Assembly: GCA_947499005.1 (NCBI GenBank)
Contig: CANMML010000010.1
Span: 1-64,000 of the forward strand
DNA from: an uncultured Aquimarina sp.
GTDB lineage: Bacteria; Bacteroidota; Bacteroidia; Flavobacteriales; Flavobacteriaceae
Direction of reading: 5' to 3'
Length of the DNA: 64,000 nucleotides
The notes below the pieces were generated by a model. The model saw only the letters and a program-made list of their open reading frames with translations. It did no database searches and was not told where the DNA came from. The position numbers were made by a program, and so were the translations under genes. Positions 27,493 to 38,200 of the stretch are shown in pieces (the first letter of the stretch is position 1; each line of letters starts with the position of its first letter).

Positions 27493-28551
27493 CTATATGT
27501 TAGTTGCTAACCAATCCCCTACTTCACTTGTTTTATAAGACTTTTCTCCAGCTGCTAAATCTTCCGTAACAAATCCTTCCGCCAAAGATTTATTTACTAC
27601 TGAACGAATTGCTTCTGCCTCTTCTTTTAATCCAAAAGCATCTTCGAACATCATTGCAGCAGAAAGTACCGTTGCTAATGGATTGGCAATATCTTTACCA
27701 GCTGCTTGTGGGTATGATCCGTGAATTGGCTCATACAAAGAAGTTTTTTCTCCTACAGAAGCCGATGGCATTAATCCCATAGAACCTGAAATTACTGAAG
27801 CTTCATCAGTTAAAATATCTCCGAATAAGTTTTCTGTAATTAATACATCGTAACTATTTGGCCATTGAACCAAACGCATTGCTACAGCATCAACAAACTC
27901 ATAAGAAACCTCAACTTCTGGGTAATCTTTTTCTAATCCTTGAACTGTTTCTCTCCAAAGTCTTGAAGTTTCTAAGACATTAGCCTTATCAACACAACAA
28001 AGTTTTTTAGTACGAGTCATCGCTAATTCAAATCCTTTTCTTGCAAGGCGAGTCACTTCTTCTTTTGTGTAAACACAATTATCAAAAGCTGTATCTCCAC
28101 CATCTCTACGTCCTTTTTCTCCGAAGTAAATTCCTCCAGTTAATTCTCTTAAGAACACTAAATCTGTTCCCTTGATACGTTCTTCTTTTAAAGGAGACTT
28201 ATCAATCAAAGAAGGAAAAGTAAAAGTAGGACGTACGTTAGCGAACAATCCTAATTTCTTTCTCATTTTCAATAAACCTTGCTCTGGACGTACTTTCGCA
28301 GAAGGATCATTATCAAATCTTGGATGACCAATAGCTCCAAAAAGTACTGCATCTGCAGCAACACAAATTTCATGTGTTTCATCTGGATAAGGCTCTCCAA
28401 CAGCATCGATTGCAGCTGCTCCTGTTAATGCAGGTGTCCAGTTAATATTATGGCTAAATTTTGCTGCAACAGCATCACATACTTTTACTGCTTGATCGAT
28501 AACTTCTGGTCCAATACCGTCTCCAGCAAGTAAGGCTATATTAAAATTCAT
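27493..28551 (-). CDS. leuB: 3-isopropylmalate dehydrogenase
   Basis: LeuB oxidises and decarboxylates 3-isopropylmalate to 2-oxoisocaproate in leucine synthesis. The 352 residues contain IALLAGDGIGPEVIDQAVKV, the substrate loop LGLFANVRPT, ELTGGIYFGEKG, the catalytic Tyr/Lys region (KKLCCVDKANVLETSRLWRE), and LITENLFGDILTDEASVISGS with the metal-binding aspartates. HGSYPQAAGKDIANPLA is the NAD-binding signature. The length is normal. It follows leuA with a 66-base gap on the same strand. Confidence 0.96.
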   Translation of the reverse strand: MNFNIALLAGDGIGPEVIDQAVKVCDAVAAKFSHNINWTPALTGAAAIDAVGEPYPDETHEICVAADAVLFGAIGHPRFDNDPSAKVRPEQGLLKMRKKLGLFANVRPTFTFPSLIDKSPLKEERIKGTDLVFLRELTGGIYFGEKGRRDGGDTAFDNCVYTKEEVTRLARKGFELAMTRTKKLCCVDKANVLETSRLWRETVQGLEKDYPEVEVSYEFVDAVAMRLVQWPNSYDVLITENLFGDILTDEASVISGSMGLMPSASVGEKTSLYEPIHGSYPQAAGKDIANPLATVLSAAMMFEDAFGLKEEAEAIRSVVNKSLAEGFVTEDLAAGEKSYKTSEVGDWLATNI

Positions 28552-28617
28552 TTGATTTATTTTTCTGTTTAAAAAAAGGCAAATATACTATTTAGAATGC
28601 TTTTAGAAGAAATGGTT

Positions 28618-30147
28618 TTACCCTAACTCTATTACATTTAACATCTTTTCGGTAGCTTTTATCGCTGATACTGTTTGATCGCTATCAAGCCCTCTGGTTA
28701 CGAACTCTCTGGTTTCATCTCTCCAAGTAATTATCGTTTCACACAAAGCATCTGAGTGACTTCCTGGTGGAATACGTACCGAATAATCGACTAAGCCTGG
28801 AAAAGACTTTTCTTTTAAGGTATACACCTTTCTCAATGCATTGACAAAAGCATCAAACTGCCCATCTCCTTGCGCATGTTCTTCAATGAATTCTCCATTA
28901 AAGTTTACTAAGACTGTAGTTGATGGCTTAAGCCCCTTTGCATGTGTTAACACATATGACTCTACAATGACTTTACGTTCGCTTGGGTTATTATCTAATA
29001 CATCCGAAATGATGTAAGGAAGATCATCCTTTGTAAGCACTTCTTTCTTATCTCCTAGTTCGATTACACGCTTAGTAATCTTTTTAATTTCTTCTTGCGT
29101 TAATGGTATCCCTAGTTCTTCTAGGTTTTTCTCAATATTCGCTTTCCCTGAAGTTTTCCCTAATGCATATTTACGTTTTCTTCCAAAACGTTCTGGCATT
29201 AGATCATTAAAGTATAAATTCTTTTTATTATCTCCGTCTGCATGGATTCCTGCTGTTTGTGTAAAGACATTATCCCCTACAACAGGTTTGTTTACAGGAA
29301 TTCGAAAACCCGAAAAGTTTTCTGCTAAACGACTGATTTTATAAAGTGATTTTTCATCTACTTTAATTTCAAATTGAGGCAAAAAATCTTTAATTACCGC
29401 AATAGCACTTGCAGTAGGAGCATTACCTGCTCGCTCTCCCATACCACTTAAAGTCAAATGCAAACCGTGTGCACCTGCTTTAAGAGCTTCCATAGCATTT
29501 GCTACGGATAAGTCATAATCATTATGTGCATGGAAGTCGAAGTGCAACTGAGGGTACTTCTCTACAAGTTCTTTTATATAAGCAAAGGTTTCATCGTAAG
29601 TAAGTACACCCAATGTATCTGGCAACAATACTCTTTTTATAGATTGTTGAGTTAAAAAATCTAAATAATCGAATACATAATCCTTTGAATTACGCATTCC
29701 ATTACTCCAATCTTCTAGATAAACATTGGTAGAGATTCCTTTTTCGGTAGCTAACTTTATATTCGCTGCAATATCCAAAAAATGTTGCTCGGGTGATTTT
29801 CTAAGCTGATGCGTCAAATGATTTAAAGAACCTTTAGTAAGCAAATTTTGCACTTTTGCTCCTGCATCAAGCATCCAATCTATAGAAATTCCTTTATCTA
29901 CAAAACACAATACTTCTACTTGATCTATATAACCATTTTGAGAGGCCCAGCTGGTAATTTGTTTCACGGCATCAAATTCACCTTTAGAAACTCTTGCTGA
30001 AGCAACCTCAATACGATCTACTTTAAGTTCTGTAAGTAATAACTTGGCCAGTGTCAATTTTTCGGATGCAGAAAAAGATACTCCCGAGGTTTGTTCTCCA
30101 TCCCTCAAGGTGGTATCCATTATTTCAATATATCTTGAACTCATCAA
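28618..30147 (-). CDS. leuA: 2-isopropylmalate synthase (LeuA-type, with regulatory domain)
   Basis: Condenses acetyl-CoA with 2-oxoisovalerate at the entry to leucine synthesis. The 509 residues start with the HMGL-like barrel: MDTTLRDGEQTSGVSFSASE (about 10-29), HFDFHAHNDYDLSVANAMEA (metal-site HxH plus the N/D helix) and LHLTLSGMGERAGNAP. A C-terminal LeuA dimerisation/regulatory domain follows (about 385-500), the site of leucine feedback in the family. Citramalate synthases share this layout, so substrate preference is not certain; the adjacent leuB favours leucine synthesis. Either of two adjacent ATGs could be the start. leuC and leuD are not in the window. Confidence 0.85.
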   Translation of the reverse strand: MMSSRYIEIMDTTLRDGEQTSGVSFSASEKLTLAKLLLTELKVDRIEVASARVSKGEFDAVKQITSWASQNGYIDQVEVLCFVDKGISIDWMLDAGAKVQNLLTKGSLNHLTHQLRKSPEQHFLDIAANIKLATEKGISTNVYLEDWSNGMRNSKDYVFDYLDFLTQQSIKRVLLPDTLGVLTYDETFAYIKELVEKYPQLHFDFHAHNDYDLSVANAMEALKAGAHGLHLTLSGMGERAGNAPTASAIAVIKDFLPQFEIKVDEKSLYKISRLAENFSGFRIPVNKPVVGDNVFTQTAGIHADGDNKKNLYFNDLMPERFGRKRKYALGKTSGKANIEKNLEELGIPLTQEEIKKITKRVIELGDKKEVLTKDDLPYIISDVLDNNPSERKVIVESYVLTHAKGLKPSTTVLVNFNGEFIEEHAQGDGQFDAFVNALRKVYTLKEKSFPGLVDYSVRIPPGSHSDALCETIITWRDETREFVTRGLDSDQTVSAIKATEKMLNVIELG

Positions 30148-30173
30148 TGCTTTTATTTCGCGCTTAAAAGCAA

Positions 30174-30205
30174 CAAATTTAGGTAATCAAGCCACAGCCA
30201 GCAAA
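30174..30205 (-). promoter_or_regulatory. Bacteroidota promoter of leuAB
   Basis: On the minus strand, TTTG (30205-30202) is followed after 20 bases by TAAATTTG (30181-30174), an exact match to the TTTG-N19/21-TAnnTTTG promoter of Bacteroidota. Transcription would start roughly 30167, some 20 bases before the leuA ATG at 30147, leaving no room for a leader or riboswitch. Confidence 0.75.
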
Positions 30206-30283
30206 CTGATAAGTCTACAATTCTAAATATTTCACTAAGAAATAAGAGTTTAAAAGAGAATCTTTGTATAAACTTATGCTAGC

Positions 30284-30976
30284 TTAAATTTTTGAGACAA
30301 ACATTTTGACGACAAATGTTTTTATAATTTCATTTTTTTTAATCTCAATCGAGTTTTGCTTTAACTCATCTTTAGATACTATGAAATCATTGTCTTCTCG
30401 TTTTTCTAAATTCCCAAAAATCAATCGATCCTTTAGTGCCAAAACATATTTAGCCTCTTCGGAAGATATATGTGATGATAAATCAACCTCTTTACAAATT
30501 ACATAATCCCCTTGATTTATTTTGGGGGCAAATGAATCGTCTAAAACTTCAAACATAATAGCTTTCCCTTCCTTAATTAAAGGAATTTCAAAAATAGGCA
30601 GTATATCTATTAATGAGGTTTTCTGGATATTTTGCAAATAAAAGTTTGAGTTGGTTTCATCGACCATTGGAACTCCTTTACAATAACTTTGCTCTGTCTC
30701 TTTAACACTATGAAGCACATCTTCTTCGGTTAAATAAGCTTGTTTTAGCATTTCTCCTTGGCCTGTAAAAATCCAATTAGGATTAAAAATATTTCTATAA
30801 TCCGATTTAAAAAAACGCTCGAAAAAGTCAAAACTAGGTCTAGACTTCCCGCTAGAGATATCGTAAATAGATTGCGAGCGTTTATACCCCAATGTTTTCG
30901 CGAAATCATTTCTTGTAACTCCAAGGTATTCTATGATTTGAGAAATAATTAGAGTGAAGTCAGTTTTTTCTTTCAT
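30284..30976 (-). CDS. CI/LexA-like repressor: HTH plus S24 peptidase-like domain
   Basis: A 230-residue transcription regulator. The N-terminal XRE-type helix-turn-helix reads GVTRNDFAKTLGYKRSQSIYDISSGKSRPS (about 19-48). After a linker (~90-140) the C-terminal S24 dimerisation domain has MFEVLDDSFAPKINQGDYVIC (about 147-167), the place of the catalytic Ser in LexA/CI, and YVLALKDRLIFGNLE later, where the usual Lys may be K193. Whether it self-cleaves is unclear. It is divergent from a 68-residue gene, with 61 bases between them containing a perfect palindrome. No other phage genes are near, so it seems a free-standing regulator. Confidence 0.85.
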   Translation of the reverse strand: MKEKTDFTLIISQIIEYLGVTRNDFAKTLGYKRSQSIYDISSGKSRPSFDFFERFFKSDYRNIFNPNWIFTGQGEMLKQAYLTEEDVLHSVKETEQSYCKGVPMVDETNSNFYLQNIQKTSLIDILPIFEIPLIKEGKAIMFEVLDDSFAPKINQGDYVICKEVDLSSHISSEEAKYVLALKDRLIFGNLEKREDNDFIVSKDELKQNSIEIKKNEIIKTFVVKMFVSKI

Positions 30977-30980
30977 TAAG

Positions 30981-31028
30981 TTGGCATTCAGATATTTCTG
31001 TATATATTTGTTCCTGTTTTAGGAACAA
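30981..31028 (+). promoter_or_regulatory. Operator palindrome overlapping divergent promoters
   Basis: Arms TTGTTCCT (31008-31015) and AGGAACAA (31021-31028) are exact inverted repeats around GTTTT. On the plus strand, TTG (30981-30983), a 19-base spacer and TATATTTG (31003-31010) form a full Bacteroidota promoter for the 68-residue gene. The operator covers the last bases of its -7 element and the start site. On the minus strand the same palindrome holds a TTG at the -33 distance from TATATACA for the repressor gene. Binding by the adjacent repressor is inferred. Confidence 0.7.
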
Positions 31029-31037
31029 GTAATATAA

Positions 31038-31244
31038 ATGTCCAAAATTAACGAAAAACCAAAAAACAGATTCAATACTCGAGTAGTTAATTTGCTTGCA
31101 GAAAAGTACGGTTTTTCTGACAGGTATATTAAACAAATTTTATCTAATGATCGATCACCCATAATTACTGATCAAGTAAAAAAAGAGTATAAAACCCTCA
31201 TTAACACGATAGAACAAAATCTAAACGATCATTTAAAACAATAA
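31038..31244 (+). CDS. Small Cro-like protein
   Basis: A 68-residue, basic protein, divergent from the CI-like repressor and starting nine bases after the operator. NRFNTRVVNLLAEKYGFSDRYIKQILSNDRSP reads as a helix-turn-helix in which YGFSDRYIKQIL is the recognition part. A terminal helix (VKKEYKTLINTIEQNLNDHL) could mediate dimer formation. The position and size are those of a Cro-type antagonist. A weak hairpin (AAGCAGG/CCTGCTT, 31244-31272) follows the stop. No named family. Confidence 0.65.
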   Translation: MSKINEKPKNRFNTRVVNLLAEKYGFSDRYIKQILSNDRSPIITDQVKKEYKTLINTIEQNLNDHLKQ

Positions 31245-31316
31245 AGCAGGCATTCACAACAAATACCTGCTTATAAATAATATCGACAAAAACCTAATAA
31301 AAATGGTTTAAATACA

Positions 31317-32132
31317 CTACGCTGTGTGATTAACTCGTTGCGGGAAAGGAATCTCTATACCTTCTTTATCCAATGCAACCTTTACATTTTGCAAGGAATT
31401 GAAGTAAACATCCCAATAATTATCAACGGTGGCATAAGGGCGAACTAAAATATTTACAGAACTATCTGCTAATTCACCGACAGCTACTGTAGGTGCAGGT
31501 GTTTTTAGCACTTTTTCATCTGTTAATAAAGCATTCATAATAACGGATTTCGCTTTCTCTATATCGTCTCCATAGCTTATACCAACTGTTAAATCGACAC
31601 GCAGTTGACCTGTTGAAGAGAAATTAGTAATATTCCCATTAGACAAAGCTCCATTAGGAATAATTACCTCTTTGCTATCTGGAGTAATAATTTTAGTAAC
31701 AAAAATCTGTATTTCCTTAACAACACCTATAGCTCCTTGTGCTTCAATTAGGTCTCCTACTTTAAAAGGTTTAAAAAGCAATATTAACGCTCCTCCTGCA
31801 AAATTAGCAAGTGATCCTTGCAACGCTAAGCCAACAGCTAAACCTGCGGCACCTATAATTGCTACAAAAGAAGTAGTCTTAACCCCTAATTGACCTAATG
31901 CAGTAATAATTACTAAAGCTTTCAAAGACCAAGTAACTAAACTTGCTAAAAAACCTTGTAATGATACATCTATATTACTCTTTGTAAATGCTCGCTTGAC
32001 TGCTTTTACAATCATTTTCACAACCCAAAGTCCAATAAGTAGGATTGCTAATGCTTTAATTAATGCCAACCCATATTTCTCAACATAAGTTAGAATGATG
32101 GAAGGGTCGATTCCTTTTAATAAATCGCTCAT
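31317..32132 (-). CDS. mscS: Small-conductance mechanosensitive channel (MscS family)
   Basis: An inner-membrane channel that opens under membrane tension to release solutes. The 271 residues have three transmembrane helices (about 16-40, 60-82, 88-118). The pore helix reads AAGLAVGLALQGSLANFAGGALILLF with its Gly/Ala packing pattern. The beta domain begins KPFKVGDLIEAQGAIGVVKEI and the rest is the alpha/beta vestibule. The length is close to E. coli MscS (286). It is transcribed alone, downstream of the large adhesin's terminator. Confidence 0.95.
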   Translation of the reverse strand: MSDLLKGIDPSIILTYVEKYGLALIKALAILLIGLWVVKMIVKAVKRAFTKSNIDVSLQGFLASLVTWSLKALVIITALGQLGVKTTSFVAIIGAAGLAVGLALQGSLANFAGGALILLFKPFKVGDLIEAQGAIGVVKEIQIFVTKIITPDSKEVIIPNGALSNGNITNFSSTGQLRVDLTVGISYGDDIEKAKSVIMNALLTDEKVLKTPAPTVAVGELADSSVNILVRPYATVDNYWDVYFNSLQNVKVALDKEGIEIPFPQRVNHTA

Positions 32133-32172
32133 AATGAATCTATTTTAAAATGATTTGTTATTCAAATGTAAA

Positions 32173-32209
32173 AAAGAGGAAAGACTATTTATAATAATCT
32201 TCCCTCTTT
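32173..32209 (-). terminator. Terminator of the T9SS adhesin gene
   Basis: On the minus strand a hairpin of AAAGAGGgAAGA and TCTTTCCTCTTT is followed by a T run. It lies 54 bases after the adhesin stop. Confidence 0.65.
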
Positions 32210-32262
32210 ATTAATACTAAATCTCTTAAATACGAAATGCTTCGTTGTATAACAGGTAAGGA

Positions 32263-35200
32263 TTAACGTTTTAAGGTTATGTGATCATTGATTGATGGAC
32301 GATCTGTAAACTCAATTAAAATCCAATAATCATCTGTCGGCATCGGAGTACCTCCATAGGTTCCATCCCAACTGGCGTCACCAACCAAAGTCGTAATTAA
32401 TTTACCATATCTATCATGAATATAAACAACAGCTCCAGGAAACTCTTGCTGCAAATCTGAAACCCTCCATTCATCTGCTACTCCATCATCATTAGGAGAA
32501 AAATATGGTAAATAATCTACGTAAGTGAATGTAGTCTCAATAGGCCCACAACTATTAGGATCTGTAATAACCACCGTATATGTACCTGGCAGCAAATTTG
32601 TAAATTCATTAGATTCTTGCGGTGCTACATTAACAGGCCCCTGCAACTCATACATGAAGTTTTCACCTCCTTCTTGAACTTGAACTGTTGCCGTCCCATT
32701 ACCAAAGTCATTATTAACAATTACCTCTACCGTTGGTGTAATATATTCTATGATCGGGAATGACATTTGATTACTACAGCCTGTATTAGAATTTGTAACC
32801 GTTAATGTTACGATATCTCCTACATCTTCACTAGTAATATCAATTTCAAAACTAGAAACATTAGCTCTTGTTTGGTTCCCTTCTTCATCTGAAAACTCCC
32901 ACAAATAGATATCATCATTCGTATTACTAGTCCTCTTATTTATTATTCGCGAAGACTCTCCTTGACAAATCGCTATTTCCGATGGATCAATCTGTGGAAT
33001 CGTATTCACAGTAAAATTAAAAGTCTCTATTTGCGAACAACCCGTAACTATATTCTCAAGTTTCACTACATATTCTCCCGAAGAAATATTCTCATTAGAT
33101 ATAATTTCAATATCATTTTCGGCATTATCTACCGAAGTATGGTATGTAAATCTAAAATCATTGGAAGGAACTTGATTCCCTAAGAAAGCTGTATTTAGAC
33201 TAGAAAAACTAAATGTTGCAATCCCGTCAGAAACCCCATCATTTTCATCACAGATTCTAGATTCTACAAGAGAAAGAGAATTGATTACCGGGAGATCAAC
33301 TCTAGTAATTGGCACAGTCGCTACATTAAAACACCCATCTGGATTTGTAACCCTTACGGTTATCTGCCCAGTAGCAGTAAGCAATACATCTGTTTCAGAT
33401 AACATATTAGCATCATCTGGAATATTATCGGTATGATACGAAACCTCGAAACTTGCTTGTCTTGAAGTTGGAATATTTGCTAAAATCTGTCGATCCCAAC
33501 GCTCTCTATTCATACCTAATGTACTATTCTCACAATACGTATTATCAGTTAATATTCCTATTTCAGGTAAATTAGATACGGTGATCGATATAGTATCTAA
33601 GGCTTCGCATTCTGTATTTATATTTCTAACCTTAACCACATAACTCTGGGTAGTTACTTCTACCACATTCAAATCAATTGCATTTACGTTATCTTCTGCT
33701 AAAACTGCACTTTCGAAAAACAATACTTCATGAGTCACAGGATCTTGACTTCCCAAAATAGCAGCTTGTAAAGTAGCAACATCTCCATATAATGTAGTAC
33801 TATCCAAAACTTCCGAATCATTACAAATCGTTAACAAACTACTTGGTGGTGTAAAAACCTCTGGTCCAGATTGTATATTAATATTAAAATTAACCTCCGA
33901 AACACAATTTGGCGTTGTATTACTTGTCACTCTTGCTACTATTGAAGTTGCACTATTTACAGAAACAAAACCAACTAAAGGCGCTCCACTTCCAGTATCA
34001 AAATATTCAATCGTATGATTTGGCAATTCTGTATTTGGGCCTGTAAAAATCATTTCATTATACTCTGATAACAAAATTGTGATCATTCCATCATCCGCTC
34101 CATCTATATCACATTCCTGGGGATTGAAGTTTACTTCTACTGGCGGAGGCAAAGTTCCCTGCACATTAATCCCTTGAATACTTTCACAATTTAATGATGA
34201 AGCAGGATTAATTGCCTTTACATAAATGACAGAACCGCTAACTATATCTGTATCCAATAAAGGCACATCGGTGCCGCTTGGGTTTAGATGTAATGTAAAT
34301 TGAAAATTAGCTCTTTCTTGAGGTGTCAAACCAATACTTACACTTTCTTGTAATTCAGTTCTTATTTCTCCAATAGTTTCATTTGTACAATAATCAACTG
34401 TGTTTGCAGGAATATTTAGGTTAGGCAAGGCCTGAATTTCTACTTGAAAAGAACTATCAAATTGACAACTAGGATCAACTGTAGAAGACAAGCGCACAAA
34501 TATCTCATGTCTCCCAACACCATTTACAACATAACTTGAAAGATCCACTAATGGAATATTCATTAATCTTGCTGCATCTGAAAAGTATTCAAACGTATAA
34601 TTTGACACATTATTAAAAGGAGCTATATTTTCTACTAATGTTAAATTAAAAGCTTCTTGATCATCACTACTTATATCACAGGCTCTTAAAGCCGGAATAG
34701 AAGTATCTCCAATATTCGGCCCAGGAATTAGTTGTAAAGTAAAAGTCAATTCCTGAGAACAATTTGAATCTAATACATTATAAGCTTCAGCTCTGTAAGA
34801 ATTACCACTAACTAACGGATAATTGCTTCCTATAAGCTCTGTGGTTCCTTCAAAAAACCGAATATTAAAGTTATTTAAATCAGCTACTGGTTCATTTAGA
34901 ATTTGTGATTTTAATAGATTTAAATTTGAATTAGTAACTCCATTTAAAGGATCACTATCCGAATCACACAAAAATAATTCCGCTGGTGAATGTAGAGATG
35001 GATTATCAATAACATCTAATCTTATTGTCGTAAAACTATTTGCATTACATACATCAACCCCGTCTTGAACGATAAAAGCCGTAGCATATATCTCATTCTG
35101 TACAGTACTTCTATTAAAACTTGTAATTTGTGGAGATGAAGTTGATGGGGTATCATAAAAACGGATCTCAATATCTTCATCATTACCTGAGTAAATTTGA

Positions 35201-38200
35201 GAAATTTCGGAAGCTGATAATGCATTCAAGTCGATCGTATAATCATCCGAATTCGGAGCATTTTCGCATCTAGAAAATGTTGTTAAACTATTTACCTCTG
35301 GAAAAATATTAAGATTGATATTAAATTGAGAATCTCTAAAACAACTTTCACCATTAGTACCCAAACTAGCAAAATACACCCTAACATAAATCGTATTAAA
35401 AGCATTATTAACTACAAAATTGTTAGGATTTGAAATTTGATCAGCTACTAACCTATTTGGTGTCGTAAAATATTCTATAGGATCAATATTTCTTAATTGC
35501 ACATTATTCGTACGAGGGTTAACAAAATTTGCCTGAGTTAGAGCTACTCGTATATCCTGAGGATCACTCAAGTCGTTAACACAAGCATTAAAATCATTGA
35601 TAACAACATCTGGATTATCCTCTACAATCAATAAAATTCGTTGAAAAGAAACACAACCTTCGTTAGTAGTTACTCTTGCAAAAATTTCTTCCTCAAAAGG
35701 AATGACATTAGCATAATCCCCTTCAATTGATAATTGTATTTGTTCTGCTCTATTAGGCTCTGGCGTTTCCTGCCCAGCAATTTCATCAAATCCAGCATCG
35801 CCTCTATTCGTATAAAATTCAACAGAACTTACATCAGTAGCCATTAAGTTAGTACGAATTTCTCCTAAATTAAATAACCCAAAACCAGGACTTATACTTG
35901 CACAATCTCTAACATTGACTACTAGATCAATATTCGTTCGTTCTTCTACACGTAACCTTAATTGACCAACACTAAAACAATCTGTATTGGTATTATTTTC
36001 TATACGGTACCATATGATCTCCTGATTTGCAACTGGATGACCATTAGGGTTTAATTGACCATTACTACCACCTGATATAGCCGTAGGTTCTGTAACATAA
36101 TACCTTATGGTTCTCCCTGACACTCCTTGAAGCAATTCAGCATCTTTAGAGGTTAAATCGAAAATACGTTCCAAAGCATCTCCAGAGGAAACACATAACA
36201 AGAAATCGTTATCATCTTCAATAAAATCGGGTGTATCAGGAGTAGTATTAAATATTACCTCCTGTTGTACCACTAAAAAGCAATTCTCCGATGTACTAGT
36301 ATCTTCTATCCTAACATAAAAAATATTATCACTATCAATTAAAGCAAACTCAGACTCATTATAATCTTGATCTATAATAGGGTTTACATTATTCTCCGCA
36401 TCTGCTAGTTCAGCATGATACGACACCACAATATCTGAGCTTGGCGCAACAATAGTATTTATATTATTACTTACTCTAAAATCAACAAGCTCACTACTAG
36501 AAGTGTTACATATTGATATAGAAGTTTCTGGGCTAGGCAATAGCTCTGGACCTTGTTGTACATTAAGCACCACTTCTACAATATTAGTAGGACAAGCAGG
36601 TCCTGGTATTCTTCTTTGATTAGCAGAAGCTGGAGGCGTAACCAATCCTTGAACAAAATATGTAATAGGACTAGTGTTCGCAGGCGTAACCGTAGTATCG
36701 TCGATAGGGTTATTCAAAGCTAAGGCATCAGCCATTGATTCATAATAACGTAATTGGATATTAGGATTTGTGTTTATTTCAGTGGCTACAACATCTGTAA
36801 ATTCGGTCAAAATCCCTTGAAATACTCCTTCAGAATCTCCACAAACAGTAACTTCAGTAGTTGGCGCATTTATTGTTCCTAAATTATTCACAAACAAAAG
36901 CAATTCATATACCTGAGTACAATCTGGTAATCGATCCCCAGGAGGTAATGTTTGATTTGCAGAAATCTCAATAAAAACCGAAGTCTCTTCTGATGCAAAA
37001 AACGTCTCTGTTGAAATAGCAACAGGTACAATAATCTCTTGAGTTCTATTTCGATCTTCAAATATTCGAATATCGTATTGAGGAATTAATGTGATAGGAT
37101 CAAAAATATTCGCCTTAATTAATGGTAAAAAATCAGCTTCTGGTAAACTTGTACTTGTATTTTGCTGTTCTTCACACAAATACAAATCCCCTAAAAAAGC
37201 TTCATTTTCGGTTATAGGGAAGTAAGGTTGTAGTTGAAAGTTTCTAACTAGTGGACAATTTGGAGTATCCACTCTTACTATCCTTGCAAATATTTCTTGA
37301 GTATTTGCTAATGATTCATCATTTTGAAAACTGGTTGGATTAGTAATTTCTCCAACAACTACTTCTCTCATGGCATCCTGAGCATCTCTATGAAATGTTA
37401 CTGAAATAGGTTCGTTCGCCGTTGGAATACGCTCGGTTAAATCAAAATTAGCGATATAAACACCCGATCCTAATTGCGTTTCAATACCACATGCTCTAAT
37501 TGGGGCTAATGCACTAGGAACTCCAGATGGAGGAACCAATACTTCAACCGATAATGCAACTGGATCAGAAACACAACCGTCATCTCCTGTTACTCTAGCT
37601 GTAATTTGAGTATCCCCTCTAAAAATAAATGTATCAAAATCGATTGATAGGGTACCTGCTGCATTTTCAAAATATTCAATAGTACCAGAAGTAAGTGTCG
37701 CAAAGTAATAATCCGTCAAATCATCCGCAGTCAAAAGCACATCTCCATCAAACTGCCCCACATTGGCTACAATTTCTTCTTCATCACAAACTTGAAAACG
37801 CTCATTAGGATTATTAGGATCTCTATCTGGTACAATAGTCGTTAATGCTCTCTCTCTTATTCTAAAGCTTCCTGTACCAACACATCCTGTAGCAAAAGTA
37901 GCCTCAAAACTCACTACTTCGCCATCAGTACCAATATAACTTGTTGGGTTAGCTATCGTAACATTAGACTGGTCACTATATATGACTTGAGAAATTGCAC
38001 CGATATTAGCTATCTGCACGATCTCTGGCTCTCTTTGAGTTAAGTCATACATTACATTAGCTGTATTAGCACATTCTACTAAATCACTAACCCCTAGTAC
38101 ATCTGTCATATTTTCAAGATCTACATTGAAAATTTTCACAATGCTACAGCTTGCCAAATTATTAGGACTAATCGTTAGGGTATATACCCCAGATGCTGTA

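Noticed and set aside
30148..30283. Leucine attenuator or T-box before leuA
   Set aside because: The promoter leaves a leader of only about 20 bases, and no leader peptide or T-box is visible.
30284..31244. Prophage edge
   Set aside because: Only the CI/Cro-like pair is present; the neighbours are leuA and mscS, with no integrase or phage structural genes.
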